From: Chloroflexota bacterium | GTDB taxonomy: Bacteria > Chloroflexota > Anaerolineae > Aggregatilineales > J027 | Reading direction: 5' to 3' | DNA: 64,000 nucleotides | Assembly: GCA_024434115.1 (NCBI GenBank) | Contig: QMIT01000008.1 | Coordinates: forward strand, 1 to 64,000 | In this document: in pieces, positions 28,106-37,582 of the stretch | Position numbering within the stretch: position 1 is the first letter of the stretch | Layout of the letters: each line of letters starts with the position of its first letter | The notes under the pieces: model-generated | What the model was told of the DNA's origin: nothing | Databases searched by the model: none | What the model saw: only the letters and a program-made list of their open reading frames with translations | Translations under genes and position numbers: made by a program

Positions 28106-29182
28106 TTAGGCGGGTTCAGGCGTTTTTTCTCGCTGAAAGATGACCGTCCCTCGATGCAAGGCCGCGTTTAATTCAACGGCGCGTTCGATGCCATGCTCCG
28201 CTACCAGTTGAATAAAAGGCCAAGCTGCATTGAGGAAAGCGTGGGTAGAAGTTCGCCCTACAACCCCCGGCAGGTTTGGCACACAGTAATGGACAACTCC
28301 ATCAACCATAAAGATGGGGTCGTTATGCTGCATCGGACGGCTGGTCTCGATACATCCCCCTTGATCAATACTCAGATCAATAACAACTGAACCGGGACGC
28401 ATTGAGGCAACCATCTCCTTCGTGATAATCAGAGGAGCAGGTTCGCCGGGGATTTGCACCGCACCAACTAACACATCCGCAAATTTGCACACCCGTTTTA
28501 AATTGGCATCGTGCGAAACCATTGTCGTGATGCGTCCGTCAAAATACTCATGGGCAGCTTGGAGTTTCTGCAAATCGTGATCTAACAGGATAATCCGCGC
28601 TCCCATACCCAGAAAAGCCTGCGCTGCATTCATGCCTACTACGCCAGCCCCAATAATCACCACATCGGCGGGGGGTACGCCTGCGACTCCGCCAAGCAAA
28701 ATCCCTTTGCCACCGCGATTATTTTGGAGATATTGGGCCGCAATTTGGGCGGTCATGCGTCCACCAATCTGGCTCAAGGGGTACAAAACAGGCAGCATTC
28801 CATTACGTTCTTCAATTCGTTCATACGAAACGACGGCTGTCCCTTTTTCCTCCAATAGGCGAAGCTGGTGTGGTGGGGTAACGGCTAGCATCATAAACGC
28901 CATGATGGTCTGATGATCCGCCATCCATGACATTTCTTCCTCAGTTGGGCGCTGAACCTTGAGGATTATGTCGGCTCGACGAAAGACCTCCGCATCATCA
29001 TAAGTAATGCGTGCTCCCGCCTGTTCAAATTCAGTATCACTGAAATTACTGCCGACGCCAGCGCCTTTTTCGACATAACACTGATGGCCCCGTTTGGTCA
29101 AAATTGAAACACCGACTGGCGTTAGACCAACCCGATATTCAGAAGTATGACGCTCTTTTGGGATGCCTATACTGAGAGACAT
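28106..29182 (-). CDS. ald: Alanine dehydrogenase
   Basis: 358 residues. The family signature is complete: IGIPKERHTSEYRVGLTP at the N-terminus, catalytic-region QRPTEEEMSWM and MAFMMLAVTPP, the Rossmann motif VVIIGAGVVGMNAAQAFLGMGA, and VIDLSIDQGGCIETS with NLPGVVGRTSTHAF. It interconverts alanine and pyruvate with NAD. AAGGAG lies 7 nt before the ATG. It starts 37 bp after the second CooC-type gene on the same strand, so it may be the last gene of the CODH/ACS operon, draining pyruvate made from acetyl-CoA into alanine or supplying it from alanine. Confidence 0.94.
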   Translation of the reverse strand: MSLSIGIPKERHTSEYRVGLTPVGVSILTKRGHQCYVEKGAGVGSNFSDTEFEQAGARITYDDAEVFRRADIILKVQRPTEEEMSWMADHQTIMAFMMLAVTPPHQLRLLEEKGTAVVSYERIEERNGMLPVLYPLSQIGGRMTAQIAAQYLQNNRGGKGILLGGVAGVPPADVVIIGAGVVGMNAAQAFLGMGARIILLDHDLQKLQAAHEYFDGRITTMVSHDANLKRVCKFADVLVGAVQIPGEPAPLIITKEMVASMRPGSVVIDLSIDQGGCIETSRPMQHNDPIFMVDGVVHYCVPNLPGVVGRTSTHAFLNAAWPFIQLVAEHGIERAVELNAALHRGTVIFQREKTPEPA

Positions 29183-29219
29183 AAGGAGTTCTCCTTCAAG
29201 ATGATATTGGGATCAGTCG

Positions 29220-30008
29220 CTATAAAACCTGCTGTAACATGCCCGACACCGCTTGATACACCAATGACTGATTGTCTAGGTCTACTAGCGGGCGGCCTTC
29301 AAACTCAAACTCCATCATCTGGGTGTCATAAGGAACATAACCCAACAACGGAATATCAAGGGCGTCAATCCGACTCTGCAATGGCGTGGGAATCGTCGCC
29401 GTTCGCAAGCCATTTAGAATCAGATAGGTATGTTCAATGTGAATATCAAGGGCATGGCGAAAACCTGCAATACGTTCGGCGGCCTGAATACCGCGTTGAG
29501 TGGGGTCAGTTACCACAAATAGGTGCTGCACATCACGGGTCGTGCGGCGGCTAAGGTGTTCCATCCCCGCTTCGTTGTCAATAACCACATACCGATAATT
29601 TTTGCTGATGCCGTCCACCACTTCGCGCAGATTATGATTAACCGCACAATAGCAGCCGGGGCCTTCGGAGCGTCCCATCGCAATCAGGTCAACCTGCGTA
29701 CCTTCAACCAAGGAGGAGCGAATCTGATAGTCCAGATATTCGCGTTTGCTAATTCCACCGGAGAGGCTGCCCATCGCCGCGCCGCCCTCCAACAAAGATT
29801 GTTTGACCTGACCCAACAGGTCTTCCCGAATATCGCCGACTGTCCAAGTCAGTTCCAAACCCAATACAACATTGAGGTTGCTGCTGGGGTCGGCATCAAT
29901 CGCCAGCACCGCGCCGGATTGCGTTTGAATCAGATATTTGATAATCATGGCGGAGATGGTCGTCTTCCCCACCCCGCCCTTACCCGCAAGAGCAATTGTC
30001 GTGGTCAT
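29220..30008 (-). CDS. AcsF/CooC-type nickel-insertion ATPase
   Basis: 262 residues, MinD/SIMIBI class. Deviant Walker A GKGGVGKTTIS at residues 9-19, then DADPSSNLNVVLGL, the paired-Cys region GPGCYCAVNHNLRE, and VVIDNEAGMEHLSRR. The GCYCAVN and DNEAGMEH signature is nearer to AcsF, the ACS-associated member, than to classical CooC. The two Cys residues form the metal site at the dimer interface in this family. The start overlaps the stop of the upstream paralogue as ATGA, with GAGGAG upstream. Probably loads nickel into ACS or CODH. Confidence 0.88.
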   Translation of the reverse strand: MTTTIALAGKGGVGKTTISAMIIKYLIQTQSGAVLAIDADPSSNLNVVLGLELTWTVGDIREDLLGQVKQSLLEGGAAMGSLSGGISKREYLDYQIRSSLVEGTQVDLIAMGRSEGPGCYCAVNHNLREVVDGISKNYRYVVIDNEAGMEHLSRRTTRDVQHLFVVTDPTQRGIQAAERIAGFRHALDIHIEHTYLILNGLRTATIPTPLQSRIDALDIPLLGYVPYDTQMMEFEFEGRPLVDLDNQSLVYQAVSGMLQQVL

Positions 30009-30805
30009 CCATGTTTCTCCTCAGCTTGTCGTTGTAAAGCACTCACGAGTAATTCCGCCATCCGTTCCGCTTCCAAGCGCAGTTCTGGTACATAATCATA
30101 AACAGGCACACCAAGCCGATCCGCTTCTTGGACAGTCAAGGCGGCGGGTAAAAATCCAAGTACCGGAATATCAGGTGTTTCCGCTTCCAAAAAGGCTTGT
30201 TCCTCAGCGCTGCGAACCTTGTTGCCCACCAGCCACAGACGGGTCAGCCCAATGTCGGCGGCTAATTTTTTGATTTGCGACGCTGTGCCGAGGCTGCGGC
30301 GGGTTGGTTCGACCACCACCAGCATCGCATCCACAAAATCGGCGGTGGCGCGACCCAGATGCTCCACTCCGGCGTACATATCTAAAATCAGCACTTCATC
30401 TGAACGAAACAGCAGATGGGTAAACAAGGTTTTGAGCATAGCGCTTTCAGGGCAGATACAGCCTGAGCCGCCCACATCAACCGTGCCCATTTCCAACAAA
30501 CGCACCCCGCGATGTTGAATGCTAAAACGCTCCGGCAGATCATCCACACGGGGATTGAGGGTAAAAAATCCGCCCACCGTCCCCGGTTTTGCGCCTGTCC
30601 GCTCTTCAATCAATTCGTCCATGCTGGAAATGGGGGCGAGTTGGGCACGTAGTTCCATCGGAAACCCCAACGCCCCCGCTAGGCATGGTGAAGGGTCAGT
30701 ATCTACTGCCAGTACATCGCGTCCGGCATTGGCATATACTTGGGCCAACAAAGCGGAGACGGTGGTTTTGCCTGTCCCCCCTTTGCCACTGACTGCGATT
30801 TTCAT
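30005..30805 (-). CDS. cooC: CooC-type CODH nickel-insertion ATPase
   Basis: 266 residues from the ATG at 30805, preceded by AAGGAA at about 8 nt; a longer frame adds eight unconserved residues. Walker A is SGKGGTGKTTVSALLA, then AVDTDPSPCLAGALG, the metal-binding pair in GGSGCICPESAML, and LILDMYAGVEHLGRAT. This is the CooC1 pattern. CooC dimers bind Ni through the C-x-C of each monomer and deliver it to the CODH C-cluster with ATP hydrolysis. It sits between the MetV-MetF fusion and the AcsF-like paralogue in the CODH/ACS operon. Confidence 0.9.
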   Translation of the reverse strand: MKIAVSGKGGTGKTTVSALLAQVYANAGRDVLAVDTDPSPCLAGALGFPMELRAQLAPISSMDELIEERTGAKPGTVGGFFTLNPRVDDLPERFSIQHRGVRLLEMGTVDVGGSGCICPESAMLKTLFTHLLFRSDEVLILDMYAGVEHLGRATADFVDAMLVVVEPTRRSLGTASQIKKLAADIGLTRLWLVGNKVRSAEEQAFLEAETPDIPVLGFLPAALTVQEADRLGVPVYDYVPELRLEAERMAELLVSALQRQAEEKHG

Positions 30806-30843
30806 CTTCGACGTTCCTTTCGATGTCAATGCCTACGGTTCAA

Positions 30844-32328
30844 CTATGCGACTACATGGCTCGGTTCTGGGCTAACAGGTGCGCTGAAGTCGGGTGGCAA
30901 TAAACCCGCCTCGGTAACGATGCGTGGCACGATTTCTTCCCAACCTACCGCCATGATATGAATTCCATTGACGCCCTGCTTGCCTTTAATCGCTTCAATC
31001 AGTTCGAGCGCGATCTGCACACCTTCCTCCTGTGCGCCATCCCCGGCTGCTTCCATACGCTTGAGCAGTTTCTCTGGGATGAAAACGCCGGGAACTTCAT
31101 TGTGCATATACAGCGCCATTTTCAAACTCTTGAGCGGGGTGACACCGATCAAGATATAAACCTTACCGAGGACATCCCGTTTGGCGAGTTCATTCAGCCA
31201 AATTTCCATCCCCTCCGCATCATATACCAGATTGGTCTGGAAAAACTGAGCGCCTGCATTGACCTTCTTATGCTCACGTAGGGCTTGGAAGCGCGGTTCG
31301 GATGCAAACGGCGAGGCAGCGGCCCCCAAAAAGAACTTGGGTGGGTGTTTGATTTCACGCCCGTCTAAGAACTTTCCTTCATCCCGCATCCGGCGCAAAA
31401 TCCACAACATCTGGATGGAATCAATATCTAGCACATCGGCCCGACCCAATGGCGGCGGCCCCATCCGGCTGTGATCCCCGGACAGGCACAGCATATTCCG
31501 AACCCCCAACGCACTTGCCCCCAACACCTCGGATTGCAGTCCGGTGCGGGTGCGGTCACGGGCGGCAATTTGCATGACGGGTTCAACCCCGTGCTCCAAC
31601 GCCATAATGCTGCACGCCATACTTGCCATACGCGCCGTCGCTGATGGATTATCAGTAAAATTGACCGCCGCGACATACGGTTTGACCATCTCGACATTGG
31701 TGCATAATTTTTTGGTCGCCGTGCTAAGGGGTGGCGCGACCTCTGCCGTCACCACAAATTCGCCAGCTTTCAGGCGGCGTTCCAATTCTGAAATCGGCTC
31801 GGTATAGGCGGGTGCATGATATTCAGCATCCCCCTGCCACCAATCAGGCTGACGCACCGGATAAAAAACGCTGTCCCATGCTTTGGCGCGGCGTTTGACA
31901 TTCCCCGATGTCATCTCCCGTCCAAAATGACGCACTCCCACTTGGCGAAGCTGCTTCATCACATCCCACCAAGTTTCCGTGCCTACCCTGTCCCAATCCA
32001 GCGGGGGCATGACCTCTAACAGCTTTTCTTCGCGGCCCATCGCAAAAGCGCGTGTATAGATACGATACCAGATGCAAGGGCGCGTTTCATCTACATAACA
32101 GTGTTCCGATGTTGACCCCCCACATGGGCCATTCCGCGCACCTTTGGGGCATTCCATCGGGCAGATAAAAGCCGTCTCCTGCAACAAACAGTTCCCACAC
32201 ATTCGACAACCAAACAATGGGCCTTTTACCATGCGTTCCATGCGCTCCAACAACCGATAGCGCAGCGGTTCACGCTTAAAGGGATAAAAGGGTGGTTGCC
32301 AGCGACGTCCCGGAGTAAAGTTCGGCAT
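30844..32328 (-). CDS. metF: MetV-MetF fusion: methylene-tetrahydrofolate reductase
   Basis: 494 residues. Residues about 1-110 carry the Cys-rich MetV-type domain (GCRMCGNCLLQ, ICPMECPKGARNGPCGG, RPCIWYRIYTRA). From about 175 a MetF TIM barrel begins: FVVTAEVAPPLSTATKK, VNFTDNPSATARM, QIAARDRTRTGLQSEVLGA, MLCLSGDH, FFQTNLVYD. In acetogens MetV and MetF are usually separate partner subunits; here they are one chain in the order V-F. The enzyme reduces methylene-THF to methyl-THF for the methyltransferase encoded just upstream. GAGGAGAGG precedes the ATG. The electron donor is not visible. Confidence 0.9.
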   Translation of the reverse strand: MPNFTPGRRWQPPFYPFKREPLRYRLLERMERMVKGPLFGCRMCGNCLLQETAFICPMECPKGARNGPCGGSTSEHCYVDETRPCIWYRIYTRAFAMGREEKLLEVMPPLDWDRVGTETWWDVMKQLRQVGVRHFGREMTSGNVKRRAKAWDSVFYPVRQPDWWQGDAEYHAPAYTEPISELERRLKAGEFVVTAEVAPPLSTATKKLCTNVEMVKPYVAAVNFTDNPSATARMASMACSIMALEHGVEPVMQIAARDRTRTGLQSEVLGASALGVRNMLCLSGDHSRMGPPPLGRADVLDIDSIQMLWILRRMRDEGKFLDGREIKHPPKFFLGAAASPFASEPRFQALREHKKVNAGAQFFQTNLVYDAEGMEIWLNELAKRDVLGKVYILIGVTPLKSLKMALYMHNEVPGVFIPEKLLKRMEAAGDGAQEEGVQIALELIEAIKGKQGVNGIHIMAVGWEEIVPRIVTEAGLLPPDFSAPVSPEPSHVVA

Positions 32329-32355
32329 AAGATACCCTCTCCTCTCACGACGTTT

Positions 32356-33291
32356 TTAGGCAGTCATTTCCTGTTCCAAATACGAATCGGCATAAATCAC
32401 CTTATTGAGCAAAATCTGCACGGTCTTCCAAATGGCGACCTGCTCAGGGTCGGTCATATCCACGTCTTCCGGCATTAGTGTTTCCATCGCTGCATAACGA
32501 TCAAACAACTTTAAATAGAGACGCCCCACCGCCGTGCTGTCATCGCGGGTTTCGATAATCCGAATGGTGTCTTTCAGCGCTTGGTCAAGCGGGTCTGCAA
32601 TCATGGTCTGCAACCCCACCCCCATCAACATGACACAGTAGGTGCGGTTGATGAGTGGACGATTTTCACGCGGGACGGCATTAGAAACGTTGGATAAGCC
32701 CACTGAAATAGTCGGCGCTGGGTCCCACGCATATTGCAGGGTACGGATGGTCTCGATCAACTGCGGGCAATATTCTTGGCAGCCAGAGACGGTCAATACC
32801 AATGGGTCAATGATGAGATTCTGCATAGGGAAATCAATCTCGATCATACGTGGGATGAGTTTTTCCACTGCGATATTGACCCGTTCATCGGCACTGACGG
32901 GGATACCACTTGCCCCCATCGTCAACGCCACCAGCCGGGCATTATATTGTTTTGCCACCAGCGGCACTTTTTCCAAACGTTCCGGTTCGGCAGATGTTGA
33001 ATTGATAATCGGTTGGGCTTTACGGATTTTCTTGAGGCCCGCCTCAATACCTAATAGATTGGTGCTGTCGAAGCTGATGGGCACATCCACCACCGCCTCA
33101 ATGGTTTCCACCATCCAAGGAAAGATTTCTGTACCATCTTTTTTGCGCGGCCCTAGATTGATGTCGAGTGCTTGTGCCCCTGCTTCAACTTGTTTGACCG
33201 CCAAATTTTGGAAAAACTTGCTGTCGCGGGCTTCCAATGCCTCTTTCACTTTTTGTGAAATGATATGGATATTTTCGCCAATAATGTACAT
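32356..33291 (-). CDS. acsE: Methyl-THF:corrinoid iron-sulfur protein methyltransferase
   Basis: 311 residues, TIM barrel of the dihydropteroate-synthase type. Typical AcsE blocks are MYIIGENIHIISQKV, AGAQALDINLGPRKKDG, VPISFDSTN, PIINSTSAEPERL, LVALTMGASGIPVSADER, LIIDPLVLTVSG, and TISVGLSNVSNAVPRENR. It transfers the methyl of methyl-THF to Co(I) of the AcsCD corrinoid protein. A C-terminal extension of about 45 residues (from about position 265) is longer than in the roughly 262-residue Moorella enzyme. AAGGAA lies 7 nt before the ATG. It is 12 bp downstream of the corrinoid activator gene. Confidence 0.95.
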   Translation of the reverse strand: MYIIGENIHIISQKVKEALEARDSKFFQNLAVKQVEAGAQALDINLGPRKKDGTEIFPWMVETIEAVVDVPISFDSTNLLGIEAGLKKIRKAQPIINSTSAEPERLEKVPLVAKQYNARLVALTMGASGIPVSADERVNIAVEKLIPRMIEIDFPMQNLIIDPLVLTVSGCQEYCPQLIETIRTLQYAWDPAPTISVGLSNVSNAVPRENRPLINRTYCVMLMGVGLQTMIADPLDQALKDTIRIIETRDDSTAVGRLYLKLFDRYAAMETLMPEDVDMTDPEQVAIWKTVQILLNKVIYADSYLEQEMTA

Positions 33292-33303
33292 AAGCCTGTT
33301 CCT

Positions 33304-35211
33304 TTAGGTAACTATCGCAGCCTGCACCGTTGGAAATCGTGAGAGGTCGGTGTGGGGCAGGAACAGCGCAGACATAAACGCTTCATAAAACGAATTGTCA
33401 GCCGAAAGCTCGATATACGTCATACGCGCCGCAATCTCGCCGAGTCGAACACGCGCTTGGTGATCGAGCAGCGCCAGATAAGCACCACGCACCGAGGTAT
33501 TACCGAGAAAATGGAAATGCCCCCAAGACATGTCAGGCAGCAGGCCGATTTCCACTGCCTTTTCCACATTGATGTACTTCCCAAATGACCCACCAATCAA
33601 CACCTGCTCAACCGTCTCTAGTGGAATCCCCACGCTTTCGGCAAGGATACTCACACCCGCATAGATGGCGGCTTTGGCCCGCAGCAGGTTATCAATATCC
33701 ACGTTGGTGATGACAATATCGTGCCCCGTTTTGCTTTCGCTGGCCCATGCCACCACATATTCCGTCCCATGCTCACCTTGACGTACCCGCGAGTTCGACA
33801 GATGGGTGTTGATATGCCCCCCTTTGTCCACCACCCCCGTTAGGAACATCTCCGCCAATAGTGAAATTAAACCACTACCACATAGGCCACGCGGTTTAAC
33901 GCCCCCGATGACACGATAGGTCGGCTCAAAGCTGGTGCTGTTGATCCAGACCTCTTCAATTGCCCCCTCAGTGGCCCGCATCCCGTGTAAAACGCCGCTA
34001 CCCTCAAAAGCGGGGCCAGCTGAACACGCACACGCCACCAGCCATTCGTTATTCCCCAAGACCAGTTCACCATTGGTGCCGATGTCCATAAACAGGGTCA
34101 ATGCTTCGGCATCATCCAGACCCGATGACAGTACCCCGGCTGTGATGTCCGCCCCAACATAACTGGCTACACCGGGCAGGCAATCCACAATCGCCTCAGA
34201 GTGAATATCGAGGCCGACTTCATGTGCCGCTAGGGGGGGTATATGATTGGCAGCGGTCACAAAGGGCGATAAACGAATGCTGTCTGCCGGGATGCCTAGC
34301 AGCAGGTGAATCATCGTGCTGTTGCCCGCAATCGTGGCTTTCATAACCTCACTCGGATTGGTCAACACCCGTTTGCAGGCGGCTTCGAGCAGGCTATTGA
34401 TGGTATCCAACACCAATTGGCGCAGCACAGACCCGCCATTGTTTTTGCCAGCATAGACAATGCGCGAAATGACATCTTCGCCGCGTGCGATCTGACCGTT
34501 ATATTCGGCCACCTGTGCCCGAACCTGTCCTGTCATTAAATCCACCAACCACAGCGTTACAGTGGTCGTGCCGATGTCTATGGCTGTTCCCCACAACGGC
34601 ATGTTTTCACGAGTGTGACCGGGTTTCAGGTCAATCAACCGTGCCGGACAATCCGGGCAATCTTCGACAATCGCCGTCACCTGCCAATCGCCTTCCCGCA
34701 GAATCCCACCCATTTTTTGGAGTTGGGATAAAGAAGCAGACACATTTTGTAGCTGTGTTTGCTGGCGGAGGGCAGTTTGGAAACGGCTCCAATCGTCGCG
34801 CTGGTCGTCCATCGTTGGGGCTGGCAAAGTTAGGCAAACACGTCGCACTTGCTGGGCTACATTCGGGTCATAGCCGGGAGGAACGGTGACTTCAGCAGCA
34901 GTCAGGTCAGTCGTCAGGCGGCGTTCGATTTTTTCCTGTGGGGGTACGATGATGGACACATCGCCTTCCACTACCGTTTGACAGGCTAGGGCATATCCCG
35001 CCGCGACATCTTCCAACGACAGCCGCAAGGTACTGCGCCGCCGCACTGTGCCTTGATTGACCAGCACGGCACACCGACCACAGCGTCCCTGTCCACCGCA
35101 CGGCTGTTGAATCTCGACTCCAACTTGATGGGCCGCTTCGGTCAGCATTGTTCCGGTGAGGACTCGCGCTGATGCTTGGGCAACATCAAACCTAACAATG
35201 TGTTCCGCCAT
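33304..35211 (-). CDS. acsV: Reductive activator of corrinoid protein (RACo/AcsV)
   Basis: 635 residues. An N-terminal 2Fe-2S ferredoxin domain has the ligand run CGGQGRCGRC plus a later Cys in ALACQTV. A linker region follows, then the long ASKHA-type ATPase domain (TAIDIGTTTVTLWLVDL, AGNSTMIHLLLG, LFMDIGTNGELVLG, CSAGPAFEG, KPRGLCGSGLI, QVLIGGSFGKYI). RACo uses ATP and a low-potential donor to reduce Co(II) back to Co(I) in the corrinoid protein. It lies directly between acsC and acsE, as expected. Length matches the family. Confidence 0.94.
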   Translation of the reverse strand: MAEHIVRFDVAQASARVLTGTMLTEAAHQVGVEIQQPCGGQGRCGRCAVLVNQGTVRRRSTLRLSLEDVAAGYALACQTVVEGDVSIIVPPQEKIERRLTTDLTAAEVTVPPGYDPNVAQQVRRVCLTLPAPTMDDQRDDWSRFQTALRQQTQLQNVSASLSQLQKMGGILREGDWQVTAIVEDCPDCPARLIDLKPGHTRENMPLWGTAIDIGTTTVTLWLVDLMTGQVRAQVAEYNGQIARGEDVISRIVYAGKNNGGSVLRQLVLDTINSLLEAACKRVLTNPSEVMKATIAGNSTMIHLLLGIPADSIRLSPFVTAANHIPPLAAHEVGLDIHSEAIVDCLPGVASYVGADITAGVLSSGLDDAEALTLFMDIGTNGELVLGNNEWLVACACSAGPAFEGSGVLHGMRATEGAIEEVWINSTSFEPTYRVIGGVKPRGLCGSGLISLLAEMFLTGVVDKGGHINTHLSNSRVRQGEHGTEYVVAWASESKTGHDIVITNVDIDNLLRAKAAIYAGVSILAESVGIPLETVEQVLIGGSFGKYINVEKAVEIGLLPDMSWGHFHFLGNTSVRGAYLALLDHQARVRLGEIAARMTYIELSADNSFYEAFMSALFLPHTDLSRFPTVQAAIVT

Positions 35212-35240
35212 GATTTTTATCTCGTTTCAGCAAGCCCCCT

Positions 35241-36584
35241 CTAGGCGAGGACTTGCTTCATAAACGCTGGGATGTCCACTGCTTCACGCGGGCCGACCCG
35301 AATTTCCCACCCATGTAATTCCTCTTCAAGCTCGCCAGAAAGCACCGCGACATGGCCCGGAATCACAATGCGTTTGCGGCTCACTTTGTCAGCGACCCCA
35401 AATTCTTTAACGGCTTTGGCAATACGTTCGGCGTCAAATTTGCCAGCGGCCCATGCGGTGAGTACACTCATGCCTTCCGCGTCCGTGACCAATAACCAAG
35501 CAGGTAGGCCCGATCCTTCGACCTCGTTTGCCACACTGAAATAGGTGATGCTGAAATTGGTCGTGACCAGCACCGGATCATCCGCTTTCGGATTATTGAT
35601 TTCATAGAGGCCGGGTTTGACCTGAATTGGCTTTTGTGGGTCGGTGTAGATGTTCTCGCGCAGCACCAACAAGGGATACACCACTTCGGGCTGGAAGTGA
35701 CCGAGCACGATAAATCCGGCATACTTGGCAATCGCCTGTGCCGCCAGCATCGCCTCATACACGGGGTCAGGGGCATTACTGGCAAGGGTCATCATCGGAT
35801 ACCCCAGCGGGCGGAAATTCTTCTTAAGGGCCAAACGACGAATCTGCGTGTTCAGCGTCAGCGCCGTACCGAGATGATGGGTGGTCGGAGCCAACACCAA
35901 ATCATTAACCCCTTTATCCTTCAATTTCTCCGCCAAATCGGTTAGGCCGTCCAGTGTATCAGCGATCACAACCAACGCCGCTCCATGCAGTTTAGCAAGA
36001 TCACCCATCGCGGCCCAATTATTCGCATCTGCGCCACAAATCAGCGGGTGTTCGCCATCCAACAGGCGTAATCCAGCACTAATATGGGCGGGGTCATGAC
36101 TCATGAGGATAATGGGACGATGGGTGGCATCACGTACCGCCGCAATCGCCGCCGTAAACTTGTTGACATCCCCCGTCACCGCTTCAACCGCAAACCCATC
36201 TAACACGAGATCACGCCCGACATAATTCACTTGAAAACCAGCGGCCTGTGTAATCTCTGCCTTAATCGCTTCGGGTGATTCATCATCCTGCACACGCAGG
36301 AAAACCCCCGGCTTGTGATAAAACGTCTTTTCGTGGCGGAACAAGACCACCTCATTGCCCGCCTGCACATCATAACCATTGGATTTTACGGAGATCAGGC
36401 GCACAGGCGGTTCGGATGCTTCGGCTAACTGGGCTTTAGCGGCATCATTCACATGCGGGCAGGAGGAAAGTTCAACCTGCTTGGCGGCGAGTTTCATCGC
36501 AAAAGCCAAACAAGTTGGGAAGCCACAATCTTTGCAATTGGTCTGTGGCAGCAATTTGTAAATTTGAATTCCGGTCAGTGCCAT
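35241..36584 (-). CDS. acsC: Corrinoid iron-sulfur protein large subunit
   Basis: 447 residues. The N-terminal 4Fe-4S motif is complete: NCKDCGFPTCLAFAMKLA followed by SSCP, i.e. C-x2-C-x4-C-x16-C. A TIM-barrel domain follows, with RPIILMSHDPAHISAGL, LVLAPTTHHLG and PLGYPMMTLAS, and then a C-terminal corrinoid-binding domain (TTNFSITYFSVANEVE, LLVTDAEGMSVLTAWAAGKF). With AcsD it carries the methyl on cobalamin between AcsE and ACS. AGGAG lies 7 nt before the ATG. It is 17 bp downstream of acsD. Confidence 0.96.
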   Translation of the reverse strand: MALTGIQIYKLLPQTNCKDCGFPTCLAFAMKLAAKQVELSSCPHVNDAAKAQLAEASEPPVRLISVKSNGYDVQAGNEVVLFRHEKTFYHKPGVFLRVQDDESPEAIKAEITQAAGFQVNYVGRDLVLDGFAVEAVTGDVNKFTAAIAAVRDATHRPIILMSHDPAHISAGLRLLDGEHPLICGADANNWAAMGDLAKLHGAALVVIADTLDGLTDLAEKLKDKGVNDLVLAPTTHHLGTALTLNTQIRRLALKKNFRPLGYPMMTLASNAPDPVYEAMLAAQAIAKYAGFIVLGHFQPEVVYPLLVLRENIYTDPQKPIQVKPGLYEINNPKADDPVLVTTNFSITYFSVANEVEGSGLPAWLLVTDAEGMSVLTAWAAGKFDAERIAKAVKEFGVADKVSRKRIVIPGHVAVLSGELEEELHGWEIRVGPREAVDIPAFMKQVLA

Positions 36585-36601
36585 TTTTCGACTCCTAGCC
36601 G

Positions 36602-37576
36602 CTATGCTAATTCAGGAAGGGCCATCAATGATTGAATGGCTTGATGCAGACGGGCAACACTTTCAGGATGACGCAGCACCACAATATCCGCCCCCGATTC
36701 GATGAGGGTGACGGCGGTCAAGGTCTCCCATGCAATCCCACGTTCACGCCATTCGCCCCACGCCGCTGGAACATCTTGCCCCACTTTGGCCTCTTTGGTT
36801 TTCCATGCCTCAAACCCGGGGGTCACAACCATTGGCATTTGGGTCATGGCATCACCCTGCAAGGCCGCCAAACGCAGGCGTTCCATCACCGAGTAGCCAT
36901 ATTCAATCCCATACCCAAGCGCCCCGGTGGTCGGATCCATCAAAATGCGATCCAGCGGCAGGCCCATATCTTTGATGAGGATGTTCAACTGCTTGGCAAG
37001 ATTGACATCCATCGGCGAGCGGGCGGTGATAAGATGCCCGTTTGCCATCGCCGTTGCCACAATCGTCCGGTAGTTTTTATCTTCGCAAATCCCCAATACC
37101 AGCCGTTCGCCTTTGGTGGCCTCGGCAACCGCAACCAACAAAACGTTATCTACCTCAGCCTGCCCCGGCCCAAAAACTATCAACGGCATCCCGCTGGCTT
37201 TTAATACGGCCTGCGTCGCCGCGACTGCCGCTTCGGGGGTGGTGGGTTGCCCGTTCGCATCATTCAGGCTGAGGGCCAGCACCAAGACATCCGCCCCAGC
37301 AGCTTCAGCCGCCTTTGCCCAACTCGCTGGATCATTTGCCGCCTCACCCCATGCCTCCAATAGTAGCGGCGACCAATCATCGGGGCGGCGGTCTTTAATC
37401 TCAATCGCCACGAGAGGTGGGTGCGGGGTTTCGTGTTCAAAATGCAAAAAAGGCAGGGTCTTTTGACCACCCACCGTCAAGGATCGGGCGCGTGTGCCGC
37501 CTTCGCTGGCAGTGGCCCCAAATGTCACGGTGCGGACTGACCCGGCCCACGTTTCTTTTGGAATTTCGACAGTCAT
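36602..37576 (-). CDS. acsD: Corrinoid iron-sulfur protein small subunit
   Basis: 324 residues, normal length. TIM barrel with the AcsD signatures FLHFEHETPHPPLVAIEIKD, ADVLVLALSLND, LILMDPTTGALGYGIEYG-type run near residue 210 (key residues Asp, Pro, Thr, Gly), and GVDI-like AWETLTAVTLIESGADIVVLR at the C-terminus. It pairs with AcsC and forms the cap over the corrinoid. The ribosome site AGGAGTG precedes the ATG. It starts just 6 bp after the CBS gene stop. Confidence 0.95.
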   Translation of the reverse strand: MTVEIPKETWAGSVRTVTFGATASEGGTRARSLTVGGQKTLPFLHFEHETPHPPLVAIEIKDRRPDDWSPLLLEAWGEAANDPASWAKAAEAAGADVLVLALSLNDANGQPTTPEAAVAATQAVLKASGMPLIVFGPGQAEVDNVLLVAVAEATKGERLVLGICEDKNYRTIVATAMANGHLITARSPMDVNLAKQLNILIKDMGLPLDRILMDPTTGALGYGIEYGYSVMERLRLAALQGDAMTQMPMVVTPGFEAWKTKEAKVGQDVPAAWGEWRERGIAWETLTAVTLIESGADIVVLRHPESVARLHQAIQSLMALPELA

Positions 37577-37582
37577 AAATCT

